In this document: one piece after another, positions 34,412 through 42,030 of the stretch | How positions within the stretch are numbered: the stretch's first letter is position 1 | How the letters are laid out: the number at the start of each line of letters is the position of its first letter | Source of the DNA: Candidatus Bacteroides merdipullorum | Lineage (GTDB): Bacteria > Bacteroidota > Bacteroidia > Bacteroidales > Bacteroidaceae | NCBI GenBank assembly: GCA_019116045.1 | Contig: DXCK01000046.1 | Coordinates: forward strand, 20,549 to 84,548 | Length of the DNA: 64,000 nucleotides | Direction of reading: 5' to 3' | Position numbers and translations under genes: made by a program | Notes under the pieces: model-generated | The model's input: the letters and a program-made list of their open reading frames with translations, nothing else | Database searches by the model: none | Told to the model about the DNA's origin: nothing

Positions 34412-34573
34412 ATGAAAAGAACATTCCAACCCTCCAACAGAAAGAGAAGAAACAAACACGGTTTCCGTGAGAGAATGGCTACTGCCAATGGCCGTCGCGT
34501 ATTGGCTGCCCGTCGCGCCAAAGGTCGCAAGAAACTGACCGTATCTGACGAATACAACGGCGTGAAGGCGTAA
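34412..34573 (+). CDS. rpmH: 50S ribosomal protein L34
   Basis: 53 aa, too short for the ORF track. The translation [20 protein letters not shown]...[21 protein letters not shown] is unmistakable L34, with a short C-terminal extension ([12 protein letters not shown]). In many bacteria rpmH lies next to dnaA/rnpA; here it stands divergently from efp, with its own promoter and terminator. Confidence 0.97.
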   Translation: MKRTFQPSNRKRRNKHGFRERMATANGRRVLAARRAKGRKKLTVSDEYNGVKA

Positions 34574-34595
34574 ACGGATAGAAACAAAACAAAGG

Positions 34596-34636
34596 ATACC
34601 TCGGTAGTGTCGGTTGACAATGCCGAGGTATTTTTT
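34596..34636 (+). terminator. Intrinsic terminator of rpmH
   Basis: ATACCTCGG (34596-34604) pairs with CCGAGGTAT (34623-34631), followed by TTTTT. The next ATG (34650) is only 14 nt beyond the T-run. Confidence 0.85.
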
Positions 34637-34649
34637 ATTACTTTGAAAA

Positions 34650-34835
34650 ATGTCTGAACTTGTTCAGGCTAATGTTGAGGCGTTAGCTACGGGGGAAACA
34701 GGCTCTCCACACCCGTGTTTTACAAAATGGAGAAAGGCTCCAGACTCAGGTTTGGCGTATTGGGATTGGATTTGTAGTGAATGTGAACCTTATTGGCTCT
34801 TAGAAGGAAATTATAGACAAACATGTTGGAAGTAA
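34650..34835 (+). CDS. NVEALA-type peptide, N-terminally truncated
   Basis: 61 aa: MSELVQANVEALATGE then a Cys-containing tail (four Cys: PHPCFTKW, WICSECEPYW, RQTCWK). NVEALA peptides of Bacteroides normally start with about 25-30 residues of a hydrophobic leader before this motif. Here an in-frame TGA lies one codon before the ATG, and the rpmH terminator ends 14 nt away, so the leader and any own promoter are missing. The stop overlaps the start of the next gene by 13 nt, the usual NVEALA/BF3164 pairing. Probably a relic or leaderless form. Confidence 0.65.
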   Translation: MSELVQANVEALATGETGSPHPCFTKWRKAPDSGLAYWDWICSECEPYWLLEGNYRQTCWK

Positions 34836-35818
34836 AAAAAAGAAATAACTTTGTTCCTCTCTTTTTCTGCTTTTGCGCTCTGATTGGACTTTGGGGATGT
34901 GGGCAGAAAATGAAAGTGCAGGCTGATTTGCCTTCCTTGCAAACACTGCAATGTGACAGTGTGCCTGTCACGCATGAGCTGTTGTCAGTGACCCGCCTGT
35001 TTGCCGTGGGCGATATGTTGGTGGCTTACGAAGACCGGCGCGATACGTTGTTTCCTTTCTGGAAGTTGCCGGAGTGCAGGTATCTGTTCAGTGCCGGCGT
35101 GCGGGGCAATGGGCCGGAAGATTTCCTGATGCTGGATCGCACGTTCCGGCCGACGGAACAGGGGTTTGAGACTTTGGAAATTGAGACCGGGCGCATAAAG
35201 GAGTTGGCGCTGGATACAGTGGCAAGTTCATTGAGGTTAGTGTCGACCCGACAGCCGAATGGTGGGCAGCGGGCGTTGAACCGTTTCCTTTTCTTGGAGG
35301 GCGGGCGTTATTGTTGCGTGTCGGACGATGAGGCGCACGAATATCTGCTGCTGGACTCGACAGGGGTGATAAAATCTTTTGGAGATTATCCGGAGGGCTT
35401 GCTCCCGGAGGAAGAAGGTACGCCGAAGCGTTTTACCTACAACAAGCTGACTGTGGCCGCCCCCTCGGGAAAGAAATTTGCGGCTTTTTATGCCTACGCG
35501 AAACTTTGCAGGATTTATGATTCCGAAGGGCATCTGCTGAAAGAAGCCTTAGGCGAACAGCCTGAAACGTCTGCGGTGGGCGAAGAAAAGAAAGCGTATT
35601 ATTCTTCCTATCCGTGTGCTACGGAAGAGGCTATCTATATATTGACGGAAAGCGACGGGCAGCCAGTGTTGGAGGTCTGGAACTGGGATGCTGTCTTGAC
35701 CGCCCGTTATTTGTTGCCCCGTAAGTTCAGCAATATTGCTTGGTCGCCCGTTGATGGAAAGCTGTATGCCGTTTATGCAGGGGACGAACAGGATGTGATG
35801 ATGCGTCTCTCGCTCTAA
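34823..35818 (+). CDS. BF3164-like lipoprotein (six-bladed propeller type)
   Basis: 331 aa. Lipobox IGLWGC (Cys26). The body matches BF3164/TolB-like Bacteroides lipoproteins: LFAVGDMLVAYEDRRDTLFPFW, VRGNGPEDFLMLDRTF, HEYLLLDSTGVIKSFGDYP, and a last blade FSNIAWSPVDGKLYAVYAGDE. These are predicted beta-propellers of unknown function found beside NVEALA peptides. Its start overlaps the NVEALA ORF, so translation is probably coupled. It has no promoter of its own that I can see; expression may need read-through from rpmH. Confidence 0.82.
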   Translation: MLEVKKRNNFVPLFFCFCALIGLWGCGQKMKVQADLPSLQTLQCDSVPVTHELLSVTRLFAVGDMLVAYEDRRDTLFPFWKLPECRYLFSAGVRGNGPEDFLMLDRTFRPTEQGFETLEIETGRIKELALDTVASSLRLVSTRQPNGGQRALNRFLFLEGGRYCCVSDDEAHEYLLLDSTGVIKSFGDYPEGLLPEEEGTPKRFTYNKLTVAAPSGKKFAAFYAYAKLCRIYDSEGHLLKEALGEQPETSAVGEEKKAYYSSYPCATEEAIYILTESDGQPVLEVWNWDAVLTARYLLPRKFSNIAWSPVDGKLYAVYAGDEQDVMMRLSL

Positions 35819-35844
35819 GGGCATACTGAACTATAAACGATGTA

Positions 35845-35877
35845 AAGGGATTCTCCGATTTTTATCGGGAATCCCTT
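35845..35877 (+). terminator. Terminator after the BF3164-like gene
   Basis: AAGGGATTCTCCGAT / ATCGGGAATCCCTT forms a stem of about 14 bp with one bulge and a TTTT loop, 26 nt after the stop; only a weak T-rich tail (GTTTGT) follows. Confidence 0.65.
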
Positions 35878-36046
35878 GTTTGTATCTGCCGTGGCAGATG
35901 AGTGTAAATGAAAGGTGTTGTACGTTAACCTAACGATAACGTAGCCTTAACCGAAGGCCTGGTGGGTTCGTCCTATCTTTGCAATGTCAAAAGGACAAAG
36001 AAAGAGTAAAAACAAAAGTATAATCCATTAAAAACATTACACGATT

Positions 36047-36526
36047 ATGAAGACTTTAGTTATGTCACTTGCCATTGCAGCCGCCGGATTGTTCAACACT
36101 ACTTTTGCGGCCAATCCTACACAACGTTTCGCCTACAACATGGAAGAGGGTGAGGATGCCCAGATTCAGTATGTGTATAAGGTTACGGAAGATGGTCGTT
36201 ACCTTCGCCATCACTTGCAGTACCGTTGCACGTACGACGATGCCCACAGACTTTTGGCTAAGGAAATCCTTCGCTGGGACGACGCCTCCGCCAAGTATTG
36301 TCCCGCCTATGCCTTGCACTATGCTTACGGAGATGATTCTGTCACTGTGGAGTGTGCCCGCTGGTGTGTCGAAGAGCAGGCTTATACGGATGTCCGCGAA
36401 AAGGTAGTGTATGCCTCCGATGTTTATGGTCTGACTTACCAGGCTTATGAATACGATGCTGAAAGTGGTGCCTGGCAGTTGACCAATGAGCATGAGGCCA
36501 AAGCCTCGCTATTGGCAGGGCGTTGA
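36047..36526 (+). CDS. DUF3836 small exported protein
   Basis: 159 aa with a signal peptide (MKTLVMSLAIAAAGLFNTTFA). The mature part, NPTQRFAYNMEEGEDAQIQYVYKVTEDGRYLRHHLQYRCTYDD, is characteristic of DUF3836, a beta-rich family nearly confined to Bacteroides and found in multiple copies per genome. Function unknown. A -7 box TATCTTTG sits at 35974-35981; the preceding stretch CGTTAACCTAACGATAACGT has no TTTG but is symmetrical and could be an operator. Confidence 0.82.
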   Translation: MKTLVMSLAIAAAGLFNTTFAANPTQRFAYNMEEGEDAQIQYVYKVTEDGRYLRHHLQYRCTYDDAHRLLAKEILRWDDASAKYCPAYALHYAYGDDSVTVECARWCVEEQAYTDVREKVVYASDVYGLTYQAYEYDAESGAWQLTNEHEAKASLLAGR

Positions 36527-36528
36527 TT

Positions 36529-36760
36529 CTCTCTAATCTGAATACAGCGACAAACGTCGTTTTCCATTGGGAACATTTTGGCATGTTGGATAATCCCCGG
36601 TATTGTGAATATATGGTAGACAAACTTGAATGGTACAAACGGGTCGACTATAAGGGCATTGATGAAGGAGGCCGGTTGGCTGTTACGTGCTATGAAAAAT
36701 GAAAACCAGTTTATCGCGAGTGTTGAAAATGTCATTGAAAGATTAAAGGAAATGTCATAG
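36529..36760 (+). pseudogene. C-terminal remnant of a nuclease-fold (PD-(D/E)XK-like) protein
   Basis: No full ORF exists, but the frame from 36535 reads NLNTATNVVFHWEHFGMLDN then PRYCEYMVDKLEWYKRVDYK...LAVTCYEK and stops at 36702. The pattern [YW]WEH[FL]GM-x-D-x-P-x-Y...KL-x-WY...L-x-[VI]T is known from C-terminal endonuclease-like domains attached to helicases and related proteins. The tail NENQFIASVENVIERLKEMS then reads in another frame to a stop at 36760, implying a frameshift in the A-run near 36695. The N-terminal part is absent: it begins at the DUF3836 stop. Confidence 0.6.
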
Positions 36761-36824
36761 CGCTGTTATTCCTATTTTTTGTGCTATCTTTGTGCCCGTA
36801 TAATCCAATTGCATTGACTGAATT

Positions 36825-37475
36825 ATGACCATAAAGGAATTCTTCTCTTTTCGCACCAACCGTTTCTTTTGGCTGAATATCCTGGCCATGCCTGTGGTGC
36901 TGATACTGCTGGTGTTTGCTACACTGAGATGGCTGGACTCATACACGCATCACGGCGAGGCCGTTGTAGTGCCAGACGTGAAGCACAAGCCGGTTTCTGA
37001 AGCCCAAAAAATTCTGGCAGAGCAAGGCTTGCAGAGTGTTGTGGCAGACTCTACGTATGTGAAAACGTTGCCGCCTGGCTGTGTTTTGGAATATAATCCA
37101 TCCATGAACCAAAAGGTGAAGCTGGGGCGTACCATTTATCTCACAGTCAATACCACCAACGTTCCTTTGGTGGATTTGCCCGATGTGGCGGATAACAGTT
37201 CTTTGCGTGAGGCAGAAGCACGCTTGTTGGCTGCTGGCTTCAAATTGATGCCTAACGATACGGTGCCGGGTGACAAAGACTGGGTGTATGGTGTGAAGTT
37301 TGAAGGGCATGTGCTTGGATTGAAAGAAAAAGTACCTCAAGGCGCTTTCCTCACGATTGTGGTGGGTGACGGACTGGTGTCTACTGAAGTCTTCCGAGAT
37401 ACATTGACTACCGATTCTGTCAGTGAATCTCAGGAGGTGAAAGAGAGTGGTGCGGCCGACGAACCTTGGTTCTAA
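36825..37475 (+). CDS. PASTA-domain membrane protein
   Basis: 216 aa. Cytoplasmic N-terminus, one membrane segment (about 16-37, FWLNILAMPVVLILLVFATLRWL), then two PASTA domains: VVVPDVKHKPVSEAQKILAEQGLQ...KLGRTIYLTVNT and LPDVADNSSLREAEARLLAAGFK...VPQGAFLTIVVGDG. There is no kinase domain, unlike PknB-type proteins. PASTA domains recognise cell-wall fragments or link to PBPs. A -7 box TATCTTTG is at 36785-36792. It starts an operon with rluD-like, ddl and acyltransferase genes, consistent with cell-wall work. Confidence 0.9.
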   Translation: MTIKEFFSFRTNRFFWLNILAMPVVLILLVFATLRWLDSYTHHGEAVVVPDVKHKPVSEAQKILAEQGLQSVVADSTYVKTLPPGCVLEYNPSMNQKVKLGRTIYLTVNTTNVPLVDLPDVADNSSLREAEARLLAAGFKLMPNDTVPGDKDWVYGVKFEGHVLGLKEKVPQGAFLTIVVGDGLVSTEVFRDTLTTDSVSESQEVKESGAADEPWF

Positions 37476-37545
37476 AGATATAGCTTTTCTCTTAGATGTC
37501 TTATTCCTTTTTTATTCTTTCCTTGATTGTTCTTCACTGAAAAAG

Positions 37546-38613
37546 ATGCTTCAAGACGACGAGATATTAGACGACGAACTGGATGACTTGGAACCTACCG
37601 TTGCTGAAGGTGCGCAACTCTACGAGCATTTCCGCGTGGTGGTGGACAAAGGCCAGGAGATGGTACGGGTGGATAAATATCTGTTCGACCGTATCCAGAA
37701 TGCCTCGCGCAACCGTATTCAGAAGGCTGCCGATGCAGGTTTTGTGTTGGCCAATGGTAAGCCGGTGAAGTGCAGTTATAAGGTGAAGCCGTTGGATGTC
37801 ATTACGCTCTCGATGGACCGTCCGCCCTATGACAACGACATTGTCCCTGAAGACATCCCTTTGGACGTGGCGTATGAAGATGACGATGTAATCGTAGTCA
37901 ACAAGCCTGCGGGACTTGTTGTACATCCGGGGCATGGAAACTGGCACGGCACGCTGGTCAATGCCATAGCCTGGCACCTGAAGGACAATCCCCGTTATGA
38001 TGCAAACGACCCGCACGTAGGTTTGGTACACCGTATTGATAAGGATACGTCTGGATTGCTTGTCGTGGCCAAGACGCCCGAGGCCAAGACTTGCCTGGGC
38101 AACCAGTTCTTGCTTAAGACGACCCGTCGCCGCTATCGTGCCTTGGTGTGGGGCAATGTGGAGCAGGACGAAGGGACCATCGTAGCCAATATCGGTAGAG
38201 ACCCGCGCGACCGTATGCTAATGACTGTTTTGCCCGAAGGGGAAGGCCGTCATGCTGTCACCCATTACCGGGTGCTGGAGCGCTTGGGTTATGTCACATT
38301 GGTAGAGTGTATCCTTGAGACCGGGCGCACGCACCAGATACGTGTCCACATGAAGCACATCGGACACACACTTTTCAACGACTCGCGATACGGTGGTCAC
38401 GAAATTTTGCGTGGCACCCGTTTTGCCAAATATAAACAATTCGTAAACAATTGCTTCGACATTTGTCCGCGGCAAGCCTTGCACGCCATGACGCTGGGTT
38501 TCAAGCACCCTGTCACGGGCGAGGAAATGGATTTCACTACGCCCATTCCTCCCGATATGGCCGCCTTGATAGACAAATGGCGGGGCTACATCAGTAACAG
38601 AGACTTAGAATGA
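37546..38613 (+). CDS. rluD: RluA/RluD-family 23S rRNA pseudouridine synthase
   Basis: 355 aa from the ATG at 37546 (MLQDDEILDDELDDLEPT). An S4 RNA-binding domain (VRVDKYLFDRIQNASRNRIQKAADAGFVLANGKPVK) precedes the catalytic domain with the active Asp in GLVHRIDKDTSGLLVVAKT and the later ETGRTHQIRVHMKHIGHTLFND. An acidic N-terminal tail precedes S4. RluD is the best guess among RluA/C/D paralogs, based on length and S4. The stop overlaps the ddl start (ATGA). Confidence 0.9.
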   Translation: MLQDDEILDDELDDLEPTVAEGAQLYEHFRVVVDKGQEMVRVDKYLFDRIQNASRNRIQKAADAGFVLANGKPVKCSYKVKPLDVITLSMDRPPYDNDIVPEDIPLDVAYEDDDVIVVNKPAGLVVHPGHGNWHGTLVNAIAWHLKDNPRYDANDPHVGLVHRIDKDTSGLLVVAKTPEAKTCLGNQFLLKTTRRRYRALVWGNVEQDEGTIVANIGRDPRDRMLMTVLPEGEGRHAVTHYRVLERLGYVTLVECILETGRTHQIRVHMKHIGHTLFNDSRYGGHEILRGTRFAKYKQFVNNCFDICPRQALHAMTLGFKHPVTGEEMDFTTPIPPDMAALIDKWRGYISNRDLE

Positions 38614-39587
38614 AACGTATCATTGCCATCGTGGCAGGAGGAGACACCTCCGAGTATGAAGTTTCCCTGCGCAGTGCGCAAGGCATTGAGTCCTTCTTAG
38701 ACAAGGACAAGTATATTCCTTATATTGTCGTGTTGCACGGTACAGACTGGCACGTGCAGTTGCCCGGCGGAGGTACGGCACCTATTGACCGCAACGATTT
38801 CAGCTTTACTTATAACGGGCAAAAGACTTCTTTCGATTACGCTTATATCATCATCCACGGAACACCGGGCGAAGACGGCCGTTTGCAAGGCTATTTCGAC
38901 ATGCTCCGCCTGCCCTACTCGGGTTGTGGCGTGCTGGCTTCGTCGCTTACCTACGATAAGTTTGTCTGCAACCAGTTCTTGAAAGGTTTCGGCGTGCGTA
39001 TTGCCGACTCGTTGCTGTTGCGTCGCGGACAAAGCATCTCGGACGAAGACGTGGTGCAGAAAATTGGTCTTCCCTGCTTTGTCAAACCCAACCTGGGTGG
39101 CTCCAGTTTCGGCGTGACCAAGGTGAAGACACCGGCTCAGATTCAGCCTGCCATTGCCAAGGCTTTTGCCGAGGCGTCCGAAGTGCTCGTCGAAGCCTTT
39201 ATGCAAGGGACGGAGATTACCTGCGGCTGTTATAAGACAGGACGCAGTGCAGCCGTTTTCCCCATCACCGAGGTGGTGTCTCACCATGAGTATTTCGACT
39301 ACGATGCCAAGTATTGCGGCGATTCGGATGAGATTACTCCGGCCCGCATCCCCGACGAGTTGCGCGACCGCGTGCAGAAACTTACTTCTGCCATTTATGA
39401 TATCGTGGGAGCCAAGGGCATCATCCGTGTGGACTACATCATTACCGAAGGGACGAAAATCAATCTGCTGGAGGTAAACACTACGCCCGGCATGACGGCA
39501 ACCAGCTTTATTCCCCAGCAGGTGCGTGCCGCCGGCCTGGAGCTGAAGCATGTGTTGACAGACATCATAGAAGACAGTTTCCTTTAA
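38610..39587 (+). CDS. ddl: D-alanine--D-alanine ligase
   Basis: 325 aa ATP-grasp enzyme making the D-Ala-D-Ala dipeptide for peptidoglycan. Readable motifs: IVAGGDTSEYEVSLRSAQGI at the N-terminus, HGTPGEDGRLQGYFDMLRLPYSGCGVLASS, PCFVKPNLGGSSFGVTKV, and C-terminal LLEVNTTPGMTATSFIPQQ. Coupled to the pseudouridine synthase by a 4-nt overlap and followed 20 nt later by the acyltransferase. Confidence 0.96.
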   Translation: MKRIIAIVAGGDTSEYEVSLRSAQGIESFLDKDKYIPYIVVLHGTDWHVQLPGGGTAPIDRNDFSFTYNGQKTSFDYAYIIIHGTPGEDGRLQGYFDMLRLPYSGCGVLASSLTYDKFVCNQFLKGFGVRIADSLLLRRGQSISDEDVVQKIGLPCFVKPNLGGSSFGVTKVKTPAQIQPAIAKAFAEASEVLVEAFMQGTEITCGCYKTGRSAAVFPITEVVSHHEYFDYDAKYCGDSDEITPARIPDELRDRVQKLTSAIYDIVGAKGIIRVDYIITEGTKINLLEVNTTPGMTATSFIPQQVRAAGLELKHVLTDIIEDSFL

Positions 39588-39607
39588 CCAAACTAAATCC
39601 ATCTACC

Positions 39608-40750
39608 ATGAACGAAGAATTTGATGAAATCAGACCTTATTACGACGAGGAACTCCCCGCCGTCTACGACGAACTGATTGCCGACCCGGCTTTCCGCCAA
39701 GTAGTTCAGCTTGCATTGCCCGGCATTCCTTTTGAGATGCTGGCTGCCAAGATGCGTACGTGTAAGACCAAACTGGAGTTTCAGGTGGGCTTCTGCTATG
39801 ATATCTTGAAGAAAATCATTAAAGAAACGACGCAGGGCGTGACATTGAACAACGAGGCGCAGGGTACTCCCGACGGACGTGCCTTTACCTACGTGTCCAA
39901 CCATCGCGACATCGTGCTCGACTCCGGCTTCTTGTCTTTGATGCTGGTAGAACAGGGGCAGGATACGGTGGAGATAGCCATTGGAGACAATCTGCTGATA
40001 TACCCTTGGATTAAGAAGCTGGTGCGCATCAACAAATCGTTTATCGTGCAGCGGGCATTGTCCATGCGGCAGATGTTGGAGTCTTCCGCGCGGATGTCAC
40101 GCTACATGCACCATACCATCTGCGACAAACATCAGTCTATCTGGATTGCCCAGCGCGAAGGGCGTGCAAAGGATTCGAACGACCGGACACAGGAAAGTAT
40201 TCTGAAGATGTTTGCCATGGCAGGTGAGGGAGACATTGTCAGCCGCCTGAAAGAGATGAATATCGTGCCACTGGCCATTTCCTATGAATATGACCCGTGT
40301 GACTTCCTCAAGGCAAAAGAATTCCAGCAAAAGCGTGACAACCCTGACTATAAGAAAACAACGGCCGATGACTTGCTGAACATGCAGACGGGCTTGATGG
40401 GCCATAAGGGGCGTGTGCACTTGTGTACGGCGGAATGTCTTAATAAGCAGTTGGACGAGTTGGACCATTCGCTGCCCAAGCAGGAACTCTTTGTGCGGGT
40501 GGCCGAGCTGGTGGACAAGGGCATCTTTGCCAACTACCGCCTGTATCCCAACAACTACGTGGCCGCCGACTTGCTGGAAGGAAGCAACCATTTTGCCGCG
40601 CATTACACGCTGGAGGACAAGCAACGCTTCTCCGACTATGTGGACGGCCAGTTGGCCCGTATCGACTTGCCGGACAAGGACGAGCCTTTCTTGCGCGAGA
40701 AGCTTCTGCTGATGTATGCCAATCCTTTGCGTAATCAACTAAGTGTGTAA
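39608..40750 (+). CDS. PlsC-like acyltransferase
   Basis: 380 aa. The HX4D catalytic motif appears in YVSNHRDIVLDSGFL and the substrate motif in IWIAQREGRAKDSND, followed by a proline-containing hydrophobic part (MNIVPLAISYEYDPCDFLKA). No obvious N-terminal membrane helix, so it probably binds the membrane peripherally. It likely acylates a glycerophosphate or lysolipid, but the acceptor is uncertain. Last of the PASTA-rluD-ddl series. Confidence 0.85.
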   Translation: MNEEFDEIRPYYDEELPAVYDELIADPAFRQVVQLALPGIPFEMLAAKMRTCKTKLEFQVGFCYDILKKIIKETTQGVTLNNEAQGTPDGRAFTYVSNHRDIVLDSGFLSLMLVEQGQDTVEIAIGDNLLIYPWIKKLVRINKSFIVQRALSMRQMLESSARMSRYMHHTICDKHQSIWIAQREGRAKDSNDRTQESILKMFAMAGEGDIVSRLKEMNIVPLAISYEYDPCDFLKAKEFQQKRDNPDYKKTTADDLLNMQTGLMGHKGRVHLCTAECLNKQLDELDHSLPKQELFVRVAELVDKGIFANYRLYPNNYVAADLLEGSNHFAAHYTLEDKQRFSDYVDGQLARIDLPDKDEPFLREKLLLMYANPLRNQLSV

Positions 40751-40754
40751 TCGG

Positions 40755-41438
40755 ATGAAGAAAGACTGTTACAGCATCCGATGGCACGTCCTGTCGCTTC
40801 TCTTCTTGTTGCTGGGCGCGTCGTGCGGCGACGATGACTACCATTATCCCGACATCAGCCAGGACTATCTGACGGCGCAGAGCGGTGCAGACGGTCGCTT
40901 GGAAACGGTGACGGATGATAACGGTGTGACTTTGCCTGTGCTGAACAGCGTGTCTGCGCCCAATCAGGTGGCCGACACCACGTTGCGCATTGTGGCCAAT
41001 TACGCCCGCGAAGAGGCGGCCGACGGTAGCCTGGGTGCCCGTCTGTATGCTGCCCAGACTGCGGTGTCGCCTGTGCCCCTTCCTGCCGAATCTTTCGAAG
41101 AGGGAGTGAAGAACGACCCAGCCTCGGTGTTGAGCATCTGGCTGGGCCTGGATTACCTGAACGTGGTGTTGGAAATCAAGACCGGAGGAGGCAGCCATGC
41201 CTTTCATTTTGTGGAAGACCGGGTGGAGGACCTGGACAGCGGAACCCGCCGCGAAGTGGACTTGACGCTCTATCACGACGCTGCCGACGATCCGCAGTAT
41301 TACACGCGCCGCGCCTATCTGTCCGTGCCGCTCTGGCCATACGCTGCCGATGGAGTAGAGACGCTGGGCATCCGTTTCAACCTGAGCAACTATGACGGCG
41401 AGACGGAGACTTACCGTTTCGACTATCGTTTCCGCTGA
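40755..41438 (+). CDS. NigD-like lipoprotein
   Basis: 227 aa from the ATG at 40755. Lipobox LLLGASC followed by GDDDYHYPD, a strong acidic surface-export signal. The N-terminal region (ISQDYLTAQSGADGRLETVTDDNGVTLPVLN) and C-terminal beta region (LGIRFNLSNYDGETETYRFDYRFR) fit the NigD family, known from Bacteroides bacteriocin-associated operons but widespread without any bacteriocin. Function unknown. It begins just after the acyltransferase stop. Confidence 0.78.
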   Translation: MKKDCYSIRWHVLSLLFLLLGASCGDDDYHYPDISQDYLTAQSGADGRLETVTDDNGVTLPVLNSVSAPNQVADTTLRIVANYAREEAADGSLGARLYAAQTAVSPVPLPAESFEEGVKNDPASVLSIWLGLDYLNVVLEIKTGGGSHAFHFVEDRVEDLDSGTRREVDLTLYHDAADDPQYYTRRAYLSVPLWPYAADGVETLGIRFNLSNYDGETETYRFDYRFR

Positions 41439-41462
41439 GGTGTCGGGCGGCTTGTGCGCAAG

Positions 41463-41506
41463 GGCTTCGCTTCGGCCGGACAGCGGCCATGCTTCGGTCG
41501 GACGAG
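41463..41506 (-). repeat. 22-nt unit repeat, 2 copies (family with 54222-54287)
   Basis: Read on the minus strand: CTCGTCCGACCGAAGCATGG CC then GCTGTCCGGCCGAAGCGAAG CC. Units align with TTGTCCGGAAGAAGCGCGGC at 54.2 kb. Lies between the NigD-like and rhodanese genes. Confidence 0.6.
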
Positions 41507-41626
41507 GGGCGTGCTCTGTCCGCGTGGCGGGGGCGTTTCTTGTCCGTTGTCCGTAAATCTTTGTCAGACTGCGCCTTCCCGTCAATGGACATGGGAAGGG
41601 ACAATAAACAGGAAATTTGTTTTAAA

Positions 41627-42025
41627 ATGATTCGAATGATAAAAATGAGTTTGGCTATCGTGGGATTTCTTTTCCCCTTTCTTTGCTCGTGTCAGCAGCA
41701 GGACCGGCCTTATAAGAGCCTTCCGGTGGACGAGTTTTGTGCCGTCATTGCCGACCCTGAGGTGCAACGCCTCGACGTGCGTACCACGGCCGAGTATTCC
41801 GAAGGCCACATTGCGGGGAGCCTTAACATTAACGTGTTGGATGAGCAGTTTGCCGTCATGGCCGATTCTTTGCTGAGCAAAGACCATCCCGTGGCTCTTT
41901 ATTGCCGTAGCGGCAAGCGCAGCAAGAAGGCTGCCGAGGTGCTGGGCAAGGCCGGTTACGAAGTTTTCGAACTGGAAAGCGGCTTCAACGGTTGGCAGCA
42001 GGCGGGGCAGCCGGTGGAGAAGTAG
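41627..42025 (+). CDS. Rhodanese-domain lipoprotein
   Basis: 132 aa from the ATG at 41627 (MIRMIKMSLAIVGFLFPFLCSC, lipobox). A single rhodanese domain follows: LPVDEFCAVIADPEVQRLDVRTTAEYSEGHIAGSLNINV and the active-site loop ALYCRSGKRSKKAAEVL with catalytic Cys. Likely a periplasmic-side sulfurtransferase or thiol-handling protein. The track's long upstream extension crosses the repeat and is not used. Converges on murI with 5 nt between. Confidence 0.85.
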   Translation: MIRMIKMSLAIVGFLFPFLCSCQQQDRPYKSLPVDEFCAVIADPEVQRLDVRTTAEYSEGHIAGSLNINVLDEQFAVMADSLLSKDHPVALYCRSGKRSKKAAEVLGKAGYEVFELESGFNGWQQAGQPVEK

Positions 42026-42030
42026 GCCGC

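Noticed and set aside
40755-41438. Bacteriocin locus suggested by the NigD-like gene
   Set aside because: No bacteriocin precursor, processing or ABC export gene next to it; NigD-like lipoproteins are common without bacteriocins.
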